DNA of 64,000 nt. Origin: Phycisphaerae bacterium (GTDB lineage Bacteria > Planctomycetota > Phycisphaerae > UBA1845 > Fen-1342). Below the pieces are notes generated by a model, which saw nothing but the letters and a program-made list of their open reading frames with translations, was not told where the DNA came from and ran no database searches. This document shows positions 1 through 9,657 of the stretch, one piece after another (within the stretch, counting starts at the first letter, position 1; each line of letters starts with the position of its first letter). Where the stretch lies: assembly GCA_022072445.1 (NCBI GenBank), contig JAJVHV010000003.1, positions 289,466 to 353,465 on the forward strand. The letters run 5' to 3'. The translations under genes were made by a program, and so were the position numbers.

Positions 1-584
1 CTCTTGCTGAGCAGGGCGGCGACAAACAGGAGCAGCGACAGGGCGTACCAGCCCCAGCGGCGGCGCTGGTCGAATCGCAGATACGCCAGAATCGCCGCCA
101 GGTAAAACATGCCGGACAGCACGTTCTTGCGCTCCGTGACCCAGGCGACCGACTCGACGTGCACGGGGTGCAGGGCGAAGACTGCGGCGATGAGCCATGG
201 CCAGGCGATGCGCAGCATGGTCGCGAGCCGCCAGACGAGCAAAGCGTTGATCGCGTGCAGAGCGATGTTGGTGGCGTGATAGCCGGCGGGGGCCAGACCC
301 CACAGGCGGTGCTCGATCCACAAGCTGGTGAAGACCATCGGGTAATACTGCACGGTCTTGCGCGTCAGCCAGATGTCGCCCAGGCCGTCGGCGCGCTGCA
401 CGAGCTGGTTCTCGGTCAGGTAGTCGTCGTCGTCCCAGATGTAGCCGGCTCGCAGTGCCGGCAGATACGCCGCGAATGTCGCAACCAGAATCAGCCCGGC
501 CCAGGCCGGTCCGCCGCGCGCGATGCCGCCGCGGGCGGGAGCCGCCGGCTGGTTTGCCCCTCGTGCGGACGCGTCGGCCGTCAT
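1..584 (-). CDS. GT-C membrane protein, TMTC/PMT-like (partial, cut at window edge)
   Basis: Only the first 194 codons are present and the frame runs open to base 1. The ATG at 584 follows an AGGAG six bases upstream. After a short polar N-terminus there is a membrane segment near residues 26-44, then the acidic loop motif YIWDDDDYLTEN, which fits the catalytic acidic first loop of GT-C glycosyltransferases. Around residues 139-154 is HPVHVESVAWVTERKN, a signature I know from TMTC/PMT_2-type proteins that usually carry TPRs in the missing C-terminal half. The inferred role is glycosyl transfer from a lipid-linked donor outside the inner membrane. The acceptor is unknown. It is divergent from the second GT-C-like gene at 754, so the two may share a cell-surface role. 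Confidence 0.85.
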   Translation of the reverse strand, partial: MTADASARGANQPAAPARGGIARGGPAWAGLILVATFAAYLPALRAGYIWDDDDYLTENQLVQRADGLGDIWLTRKTVQYYPMVFTSLWIEHRLWGLAPAGYHATNIALHAINALLVWRLATMLRIAWPWLIAAVFALHPVHVESVAWVTERKNVLSGMFYLAAILAYLRFDQRRRWGWYALSLLLFVAALLSK

Positions 585-753
585 GCATTGCTCCTGCGCC
601 AGTGAGCCTGAAAGATACACGCAGCCGCGCCAAGCGCCCAAGTCCGCGCGCTGACTGTTCGAGTATCATCGGAATCGGCCGCGAGCTTCAGAACCAGGCC
701 GCCACGGTACGCCCGGCGCGGGCGGGCGGCGGCTGCCGCGCGGGGCATGACGC

Positions 754-2367
754 ATGAACGACGCCGTCGAACCAGTTCCGAAACGCGCAAAGGCGGCACG
801 TGCCGTCGGCGCGCTCGCGCTGGTCGTCATCCTCGCCGCCGCGTGGCGCATGACGCTGGCGGCAGCCGTGCCGTGCATCTCGCGCGACGGCGTTGAATTC
901 TGCTGGTACGCCGAGCGGCTCGGCACGCAGGGGGTTGCCCACCTGTCGAGTCCGCAGACCCGCCAACACCCGCTCTTTCCACTGCTGATTCTGGCCACGC
1001 AGCGCGTCGCCCGCGCGTGCGGAGCCGCGGATGGCCCGCTGCTGTGGCAACGTTGCGGACAGGGCATTGCGCTGGCCAGCGGCCTGACGCTCGTGATCGT
1101 CGTGGCGCTGCTCACGCGCGTCGTCGTCCGCGGTCTCGATCTGACAGTCGACGCCGATCGCGCCGCAATCTGGGCCGCCGCGCTGGCGGCACTACTCCCG
1201 CTCAACGCCTATCTGTCCGCCGACGTCATGTCCGACCCGTTGCACGCCGCGCTGTACCTCGCCGGCCTCGGCCTGCTGCTCGGACGCAGCACGGCCGGCC
1301 GAACGTTCGTGGCGGGCGTGCTCGCCGGGCTGGCGTTTCTCACGCGGCCGGAAGGCGCGATGGTGGCGCTGGCGGGCGCTGCGGCACTGCTGCTCCGCTG
1401 GCGCCGCGAGGGCGCCGCGCGGCACGGGCGATGGCCGCGGTCGATCGCGGCGCTTGCGGCCGGTTTCCTGCTCTGCGCCACGCCGTTCTGGATCGCCACC
1501 GGCCGGCTCGGCTCGCCCAAGAAAGACCTCTTCAGCACCAGGCCGCCAGCCGGGGCGGCGTACGACGCATCGCGCCGGCCGCCGGCTTCTGAGCGGCTGC
1601 CGGCCGCCAGCGCCGATCTGCTCGGCGTCCTGGTGACGCGCGACGTTTCATGGCTCATGGCCGGACCGCTGGCGCTTTATGAGACGGCGCGCGGGGCGCG
1701 CGTGTTCGGCCTGCTGCTGGCGCTGCCGGTGCTGGTGCGGCTGCGCCGCCGCATGTGGGCAGCGCCGCTCGACGTGCCGCTGCTGGCCGCAATCGGACAC
1801 TTCGCCTTGACAGCGCTGCTGCTGCGCCGCTGGGGCTATCTCGACCCGCGCCACACGCTCGTCGTCGTGCTGCTCGCGCTGCCCTTCGCCGCCATGCTGC
1901 TTGACCGCCTGAGTGCCTGTCTGGCGGATCGTCGGCGAGCGGCCGCCGCGTGGGTCGTTATCGCCGCATGCCTGCTGACGTTCGGCGTGTACGCGCGGCG
2001 CGTGCCGAACGCGCAGGATGGATACTGGCGCGAGGCGGCCGCATGGCTCGCAGAGCACGAGCCGGGCGCCGCGAGCAGACTGCTGCTGGGTGGCAGCAAG
2101 GAGAAACGCCTCGCCTTCTATGCGGGCATGCAGCACCAGAACTGGCCCGAGAACTCGCCCTCGTTCGAGACGCTGCGCGAACACCTGCTGCACTTCAAGC
2201 CGGCCTATTTCGCGCTCGAGACCGGCACCGGCGACGAGCGCCGCGGCAACGCCGAGCTGCTCGAGCGGCTGCTGCTCGACGCCCGCACCGGCCCGGGCCT
2301 GAAGCAGATTCGCGCCCAGCCCGCGCCGCGCGGCGGCACGCTGCACGTCTTTCGTTGCGCGTTTTGA
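754..2367 (+). CDS. GT39/ArnT-like integral membrane glycosyltransferase
   Basis: This 537-residue protein has many hydrophobic segments. The first is at about residues 18-40 and is followed by a short loop with R44-D45-GVEF, where GT-C enzymes keep their catalytic acidic residue. A second family-like stretch, LTRPEG, lies near residue 198 after a glycine-rich membrane helix. The C-terminal 130 residues are soluble and would be periplasmic. The fold and motifs suggest a PMT_2/GT39 enzyme that moves a sugar from a polyprenyl phosphate donor to a surface molecule. The substrate cannot be read from sequence. It is divergent from the TMTC-like gene ending at 584, with 169 bases between the two starts. 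Confidence 0.7.
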   Translation: MNDAVEPVPKRAKAARAVGALALVVILAAAWRMTLAAAVPCISRDGVEFCWYAERLGTQGVAHLSSPQTRQHPLFPLLILATQRVARACGAADGPLLWQRCGQGIALASGLTLVIVVALLTRVVVRGLDLTVDADRAAIWAAALAALLPLNAYLSADVMSDPLHAALYLAGLGLLLGRSTAGRTFVAGVLAGLAFLTRPEGAMVALAGAAALLLRWRREGAARHGRWPRSIAALAAGFLLCATPFWIATGRLGSPKKDLFSTRPPAGAAYDASRRPPASERLPAASADLLGVLVTRDVSWLMAGPLALYETARGARVFGLLLALPVLVRLRRRMWAAPLDVPLLAAIGHFALTALLLRRWGYLDPRHTLVVVLLALPFAAMLLDRLSACLADRRRAAAAWVVIAACLLTFGVYARRVPNAQDGYWREAAAWLAEHEPGAASRLLLGGSKEKRLAFYAGMQHQNWPENSPSFETLREHLLHFKPAYFALETGTGDERRGNAELLERLLLDARTGPGLKQIRAQPAPRGGTLHVFRCAF

Positions 2368-2457
2368 GAACGTGCAGCGGTCCGGCGTGACTCCTGGACG
2401 AGCGCGTCTCCGGCACCCCGTCAGCGCGCCACACCACCGCTCAGGCGGTTGCGATGC

Positions 2458-3000
2458 TCACAACCGCCCACGTTCGTGAATCGACGGCTCGCCGACAATC
2501 GGCACAACTCTCTCCTCCAGCAGAATCGGCTTCTGCGAGCGAGGCACGACGAAAATCCCGAAGGGCGTCACGGCGTCAGCGGTCGCCTGCGTCTGATACG
2601 TTATCAGGCGGTAGCGAAACCGCAGTGCGTCGGCTTCGTCGACGATCGCGTCCGCGACGATCGCGTCAACGTTCGAACCGCTGCCGGCGAAAATCGCGAT
2701 GACCATATACTTCTCAAAGTCGATCTCCGGCACCCGCGGTCCGTGCTCGCGCTTTTCGAGCCAGTCCGGCTTGTGGCGCGTCCAGAGCGCCTCCCACTCT
2801 TTCGCTGATGTAACGCGAAATTGCCCGCTCGCCGTGATATGACTCTGCTTCCCAGACCAGGCCACAACCGGGCGGACGGGCCGGCCCTCCGTCCGAGTCG
2901 CCTGCCGGTCCTGCCCATGGCCGACCGAAACTGTAACCACCAGCGCCGACAAGACGCCAGCGAGCAGACGGGCCCGCGAATGCGTGGCTGATGGAATCAT
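2458..3000 (-). CDS. secreted PrcB-like domain protein
   Basis: This 180-residue protein starts at the ATG at 3000, which has AGGAG five bases upstream; a longer frame from 3033 lacks such a site. Residues 1-30 form a signal peptide ending near VGHGQ. The body resembles the PrcB C-terminal-like domain: a WEALW segment, then a hydrophobic strand around YMVIAIFAGSGSN, and a final strand with GIFVVPRS. PrcB was described as a partner of the PrtP protease of Treponema, but no such protease is visible here, so the role is open. It lies downstream of the secreted thioredoxin in the same direction (50-base gap) and may be co-transcribed with it. It converges on the glycosyltransferase ending at 2367. 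Confidence 0.6.
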   Translation of the reverse strand: MIPSATHSRARLLAGVLSALVVTVSVGHGQDRQATRTEGRPVRPVVAWSGKQSHITASGQFRVTSAKEWEALWTRHKPDWLEKREHGPRVPEIDFEKYMVIAIFAGSGSNVDAIVADAIVDEADALRFRYRLITYQTQATADAVTPFGIFVVPRSQKPILLEERVVPIVGEPSIHERGRL

Positions 3001-3050
3001 GCCGTTCTCCTGGGCGACTTCTGCATTCGTCATTCCGCATCGCCGTTACT

Positions 3051-3875
3051 TTACGGCTCGCCGCCCAGCACGCGCTTGGCATACTCGACGTGGTCGGAAT
3101 CGGCGTCCTTCAGCTCTACCAGCTTCTTCGCCGCCTCCTTGGCCTTCTCTGTGTTCTGAGCCGACATGTGGCAAGCGACGATCGACACTAGCGCGTAAGA
3201 CCGCACCTTGCTGCTCATTTTCTCCGACGCCGCCCGCGCAAAAAACCCGACGGCCTTGTCGAACGAGCCAAGGTTCTGATAGTGGTCTCCAATCGCGTTG
3301 CACGCTTCACCCACCGTGTCGCCCGACGCGCCCGCTTTCTCCGCCTTCGCCAGGGCCGCCTCCGCCCCGGCAATGTCGCCGCGCATCCCCAGAATCGCCG
3401 CCACTTTGGCATTCGCCGCCGGATCGTCCGGATTCTTCGCCAGCGTTTCGCGCGCCTTGGCCAGGTCCGTCACCGACTGTGCGATCTTCGTCATCTCCGC
3501 CGCAAACGGCTCCGGTTTCATGTACCCGCCGATCCTGCCCACCACGTCGCCGTTGGCCTGCACGAACAGGATCGTCGGATAACCCTGCACGCCATACTTC
3601 ACCGCCTGCTCCTTGCCCTCCTTCTCGGCGTTGAGCTTGACGCAGGCGAACTGGGCCGCGAGCTTGATGACCTTCTCGTCGGTGTAGGTGTCCTTGTCCA
3701 GTTTCTTGCACCATCCGCACCAGTCGGTATAGAAGTCCACCATGATCAGCTTGTTGGACTTCTCCGCGTCGGACTTGGCCGCTTGCCAGTCCTTCGCCCA
3801 CGGCAGGTCGCCGGCATGAACCGTGGCCGCGCACAGCAGCGTCGTGGCTGCAAACATGAGCTTTTGCATGTTCAA
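3051..3875 (-). CDS. secreted thioredoxin-like protein with TPR-like C-terminus
   Basis: This 274-residue protein begins with a signal peptide (about residues 1-21, ending VHA). A thioredoxin fold follows, with the active-site pair C53-G-W-C56 and the cis-proline at P100 (GYPTILF). Residues 140-274 are alpha-helical with alanine-rich TPR-like pairs. CGWC is typical of periplasmic thiol reductases, so the expected role is reducing or exchanging disulfides in envelope proteins. The helical tail probably binds a partner. A second ATG at 3869 is an equally good start. The PrcB-like gene follows at 3000 in the same direction. The upstream 218 bases hold a palindromic repeat. Confidence 0.85.
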   Translation of the reverse strand: MNMQKLMFAATTLLCAATVHAGDLPWAKDWQAAKSDAEKSNKLIMVDFYTDWCGWCKKLDKDTYTDEKVIKLAAQFACVKLNAEKEGKEQAVKYGVQGYPTILFVQANGDVVGRIGGYMKPEPFAAEMTKIAQSVTDLAKARETLAKNPDDPAANAKVAAILGMRGDIAGAEAALAKAEKAGASGDTVGEACNAIGDHYQNLGSFDKAVGFFARAASEKMSSKVRSYALVSIVACHMSAQNTEKAKEAAKKLVELKDADSDHVEYAKRVLGGEP

Positions 3876-3997
3876 ATCTCCGTACTGCGCGGGGTCATCG
3901 TGTCGGGTTGGCTGCGCAGCTATCCAGATAGTACCCGCCCCGCCCGGGGGGGCAATCGTGTCCCCAGCGTCCCGCCGGCGTCAGAGGCTGAGAATCT

Positions 3998-4068
3998 CTC
4001 GGGTGGAGCGGGCATTCTGCCCGCGGTTGTGCCGCCAGACGGCAGGCAGGATGCCCGCCGCACCCCAA
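3998..4068. repeat. interspersed palindromic element, family A, copy 1
   Basis: This element runs from CTCGGGTGGAGCGGGC through a hairpin-forming GCGGGCATTCTGCCCGC, then GGCAGGCAGGATGCC, to a CACCCC end. An almost identical element lies at 13571-13642. It fills most of the gap between the thioredoxin gene and the MFS-like gene. No protein is implied. Confidence 0.75.
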
Positions 4069-4093
4069 CCGTTTTCAGCCTCACAGGGGCGAC

Positions 4094-5506
4094 ATGAACC
4101 GGCTGCTGGATTTCCTGCGCGTCGACGACATCCCGCGGATGTCGCGCCGGAATTACCTCTACGAACGCCGCCACGTGCTCATCTGGGGCATGTTCGCCGG
4201 CATGGTGGAGGGAAATACCGCCAGCATCGTCGCCGCCAAGACCTTCGACGGCTCGCCGCTGCTGGTGACTGCCGTCTGGACCACCCCCATGGTCGCCAAC
4301 ATGTTGACGATCATCTGGGGCGTCCTGGCCCGCGGCCGCTCAAAAGTCCGGCTGATGACGACGCTCGGCCTGGCCGCCGCCTTCTTTGTCGCCTCGATCA
4401 CGTTCACACCGAACAGTCCGGCGGCATGCGGCTGGCTCTTCGCCGCCCAGTTGCTGATGGCCCGCATCTTCCTCGCGGGTGTCGTCACGCTCCGCAGCAG
4501 CTTGTGGCAGGCCAACTACCCTGAATCGCACCGCGCCCGCATCGCCGGCCGCATCCAGCGGCTTCGCGCCCTGATGGCCCTGCTTGTCGTCGCCTCCGCC
4601 AGCGCGCTGTTCGATTGGGACCCCTCCTTCTACCGCTACGTCTACCCCGCCGCCGCCCTGCTCGGCGCCGCCGCCGTCGTCCTTCTGCAGCGCATCCGCG
4701 TCCGCGGCGAGAAGCGCGAGATCGCCGACTATCGCCGGCAGTCGGCCGGCCACGCGGCCGGCGCGGGCCGCACGTTCCGGTCGGGACTGAGCGAGGCGGT
4801 CGGCATCCTGCGGGACGATCGCGAGTTCGCGCGCTACTGCACCGCGCAATTCTGCCTGGGCTCGGCCAACTTCATGGTCGATCCCGTCCTGGCGTTCGTC
4901 GTCACGCGCCAGCTCGGCCTGAGCTACTTCGTCTCCAGCGCGCTGCTCGACCAGATCCCCGTCATCTTTCTGCTCCTCTCCATCCCCTACTGGGCGGCCT
5001 ACTTCGACCGCGCCGGCGTCCTCCAGTTCCGCGTCATCAACAGCGCCGTCTGGGTCGTCAGCTTCGTCATCTCCGCGATCGCGATCGCGCTGGTGCAGTT
5101 CGGCGGAATGCCAGTCTCAGCCGACCCCGCGAGCCCCGGGCCCGTCCGCTACGTGGGACCGTGGGTCACGGCCGCCGTCGTGCTGCTCTTCGTCGCCAGG
5201 CCGCTCAGCGGCCTGGGCAGCGGCGGCGGATCGATCGCCTGGAACCTCGGACACCTGCACTTCGCCGGCCGACACAACGCCGAAATCTACATGGCCATCC
5301 ACGTCTCGCTCACCGGCCTGCGCGGCATCATCATGCCCTTCGTCGGCAAGTTCGCCTATCAGCTCAGCGGCAGCGGCTCGTTCGTCGCCGCCGCGGCACT
5401 GGGCGTCGCGTCGCTCTTCCAGTTCCGCCGCCTGGCGCGCGATGCGCTGCGCCGGCCGCCCGATCAGCCCTGCCCCGCCGGCCAGTCCGGCAGTTCGACG
5501 TCATAG
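4094..5506 (+). CDS. MFS-like multi-pass transporter
   Basis: This 470-residue protein has about ten to twelve hydrophobic segments in two halves, separated by a charged cytoplasmic loop (around residues 200-235). The first transmembrane hairpin carries WGMFAGMVEGNTAS, and a conserved-looking glycine-rich LSGLGSGGGSIAWN sits in the second half. This layout fits the major facilitator superfamily, but the substrate is not apparent. The last 43 bases overlap the 3' end of serA on the other strand (5464-5506), so the two genes converge with overlapping coding ends. The start at 4094 directly follows a family A repeat region and has no clear Shine-Dalgarno site. Confidence 0.65.
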   Translation: MNRLLDFLRVDDIPRMSRRNYLYERRHVLIWGMFAGMVEGNTASIVAAKTFDGSPLLVTAVWTTPMVANMLTIIWGVLARGRSKVRLMTTLGLAAAFFVASITFTPNSPAACGWLFAAQLLMARIFLAGVVTLRSSLWQANYPESHRARIAGRIQRLRALMALLVVASASALFDWDPSFYRYVYPAAALLGAAAVVLLQRIRVRGEKREIADYRRQSAGHAAGAGRTFRSGLSEAVGILRDDREFARYCTAQFCLGSANFMVDPVLAFVVTRQLGLSYFVSSALLDQIPVIFLLLSIPYWAAYFDRAGVLQFRVINSAVWVVSFVISAIAIALVQFGGMPVSADPASPGPVRYVGPWVTAAVVLLFVARPLSGLGSGGGSIAWNLGHLHFAGRHNAEIYMAIHVSLTGLRGIIMPFVGKFAYQLSGSGSFVAAAALGVASLFQFRRLARDALRRPPDQPCPAGQSGSSTS

Positions 5507-7071
5507 ACGGCGCGAATCGGCGGCCGATGCGTGCGCAGCCGCTCCAGCACGTCGCGCGGCAGCGCCCCGTCAATCTTGAAGAGCATCATCGCGTCCCGCT
5601 CCTGCCGCGACACCGCCAAGTCGGCGATGTTCACCTCCGCGTCGCCGAACTGCGTCGCCACCAGACCGATCGCGCCGGGACGGTCGTCGTTCTGCACCAC
5701 CACCATGTGCCCGCGCGGCGTCATGTCGAGCGCGTGGCCGTTCAGCGAGCGCAGCCGCGGCTCGCCCGCGGCGATCAGCACGCCGCCCGCCGAGTGCGTC
5801 ACACCGCCCGACTCCACCTCGACACGCACCGACGCCGGCCCTTCTGGAATCGCGGTCGTGTCGAAACGGATCGAGCGCTGCGCGGCGACCTCCAGGATGT
5901 TGACCACGCTGACCGGGCCGGCCAGGTAATCGTGCAGCAGCCGCAGCAGCACATGCCGGCCGAGCCACGTCCCCAGCCGCGCCAGCGACTCCCCCGCCAC
6001 CACGACACGCACGCGCTGCACGCCCTGCTCGCAGAACGCCGCCAGCAGCCGTCCGATCCGCTCCGCCAGATCGACGTGCGCAAGGTCCGTCGGCGTCAGA
6101 TCGTGGGGCAAGTCGACGACGTTCACCGCATTCCGCACCACGCCGTCGCGCAGCACCTCGATGACGCTGTTCACCGCGTCGATCGTCACCGCAAGCTGCG
6201 CCTCGTTCGTGGACGCGCCCAGGTGCGGCGTGTGGATCACGTTTGGCAGCCCGACCAGCGGGTTGCCCAGCGGCGGTTCGGCTGAAAACACGTCGATCGC
6301 CGCCCCCGCCAGCCGCGACGACTTCAGCGCCTCGGCCAGCGCCGCCTCATCCACCAATTCGCCACGCGCGCAGTTCACCAGCGTCGCCGTCGGCTTCATC
6401 ACCGCCAGCGCCGCCGCGTCGATCAACGCGCGGGTCTGGGGCGTGAGGGCGGCATGCAGCGTGACGAAGTCGGACTGGCGGAGCACGTCGCGCAGGTCGC
6501 GCACTATTCGCACGCGCCCGCCCAGCGCCGTGGGTTCGGCCATCAGCGGGTCAAACGCGATCACCGACATCTCGAACGCGAGTGCCCGCGCCGCGACCGC
6601 CCGCCCGATCCGCCCGAACCCGACGATCCCCAGCGTCTTGCCCGCCAGTTGCAGGCCGTTGAAACGCCCCCGTTCCCAGCCGCCACTGGCCAGGTGCTGA
6701 TGCGCCGGCACGATCCGCCGCGCCAGAGCCAGCATCATCGCGAAGGCGTGCTCGGCGGTGGAGAGCGTGTTCGCGTCGGGCGTGTTGATGACCAGCACGC
6801 CGGCCCGCGTTGCGGCGGGCAGATCGATGTTGTCGACACCGACGCCGGCGCGCGAAATGACGCGCAGCTTGCCGGGGTTCTGGAGGATGGCGGCGGTGAT
6901 TTTTGCGCCCGAGCGGACGATCAAGGCGTCGTAGCGGCCGACCAGCTCGGCCAGCGCCGCCTCCGACTGCCCGGTCTTGATGTCAATCTGGAAGCGCTCG
7001 TCGGCGCGGAGCAGTGCCAGGCCCTCGTCGGCCAGCTTGTCGGCGATCAGGACTCGAAACGTCTCGGCCAT
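5464..7071 (-). CDS. serA: D-3-phosphoglycerate dehydrogenase
   Basis: This is the first enzyme of serine synthesis, oxidising 3-phosphoglycerate with NAD in the cytoplasm. The 535 residues match the long form of the family: substrate and nucleotide domains up to about residue 315, an intervening (ASB-like) domain, then a C-terminal ACT domain (about 460-530) that in relatives binds serine for feedback control. Visible motifs are the NAD loop GFGRIG (151-156) and the catalytic set R236 (NCARGEL), E265 and H283 (HTPHLGAS). The ATG at 7071 has GGAG five bases upstream. The 3' end overlaps the convergent transporter gene by 43 bases. Confidence 0.95.
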   Translation of the reverse strand: MAETFRVLIADKLADEGLALLRADERFQIDIKTGQSEAALAELVGRYDALIVRSGAKITAAILQNPGKLRVISRAGVGVDNIDLPAATRAGVLVINTPDANTLSTAEHAFAMMLALARRIVPAHQHLASGGWERGRFNGLQLAGKTLGIVGFGRIGRAVAARALAFEMSVIAFDPLMAEPTALGGRVRIVRDLRDVLRQSDFVTLHAALTPQTRALIDAAALAVMKPTATLVNCARGELVDEAALAEALKSSRLAGAAIDVFSAEPPLGNPLVGLPNVIHTPHLGASTNEAQLAVTIDAVNSVIEVLRDGVVRNAVNVVDLPHDLTPTDLAHVDLAERIGRLLAAFCEQGVQRVRVVVAGESLARLGTWLGRHVLLRLLHDYLAGPVSVVNILEVAAQRSIRFDTTAIPEGPASVRVEVESGGVTHSAGGVLIAAGEPRLRSLNGHALDMTPRGHMVVVQNDDRPGAIGLVATQFGDAEVNIADLAVSRQERDAMMLFKIDGALPRDVLERLRTHRPPIRAVYDVELPDWPAGQG

Positions 7072-7283
7072 GTGCTCTCCGAACGAGTCTCCCCGCTTGC
7101 TTGCGACTTTGTAATAACCTCCTCTATCGGAAGTAACTAGAGCCTATCCGAAATCCTGGGGGGACCGACCTCTGGCGGGTCTCGGCGCGCGTGCAAATAC
7201 CCGAAATCCGGGCTTGCTCGGCACAAAGACGAGACGGAGTCCGGTCCCCCAACGGTAATAGAATAGCTTCGGCGGCCGAGGGT

Positions 7284-7345
7284 GTGCGCACGCCTGAGGG
7301 CGAGCGGATGCGATGCTCACGCCTGACGGCGAGAGCATGCCACAC
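7284..7345. repeat. palindromic element, family B, one good and one degenerate copy
   Basis: The good copy (7312-7345) reads GATGCTCACGCC, a short centre, then GGCGAGAGCATGCC, an imperfect inverted repeat. Bases 7284-7311 hold a decayed version next to it. Other family B copies are near 32643, 33244, 33288, 33384 and 34668. The 291 bases between serA and acs show no gene; apart from the repeats I see nothing else in them. Confidence 0.65.
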
Positions 7346-7362
7346 GGCGAGAGCACTCCACG

Positions 7363-9378
<2,016 letters not shown>

Positions 9379-9596
9379 TGTGCACCTCGAGTGGGTTGTG
9401 GAACGCAGGCAGCATCCGCCCGGCCCGGGCGTGTCGGCGCATCCTAGCGCGCCGCACCACCGGGCTCAAGAAGTGAAGCACGCGGCGTGCCAGACCGACG
9501 ATGGCGCAGGTACTCGGCCAGGGGCAGCTGTGCTACGTAGACGGCGCGTAGGAGCGATCTTTGCGCGAGTTTGATGGGCTGGGAGGGTTGGCGAGG

Positions 9597-9605
9597 TGCT
9601 ATAAT
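9597..9605 (+). promoter_or_regulatory. extended -10 promoter for the WD40/dockerin gene
   Basis: TATAAT at 9600-9605 is preceded by TGC, giving an extended -10 box (TGCTATAAT). No convincing -35 box lies at 17 bases. Transcription would begin near 9612, about 46 bases before the ATG at 9658. The 220 bases between acs and this box show no gene. Confidence 0.55.
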
Positions 9606-9657
9606 TTTCAGCATCGTCGTCATTTCGCGCATCGTGGAACCTGGCCGGGAGATTCGC

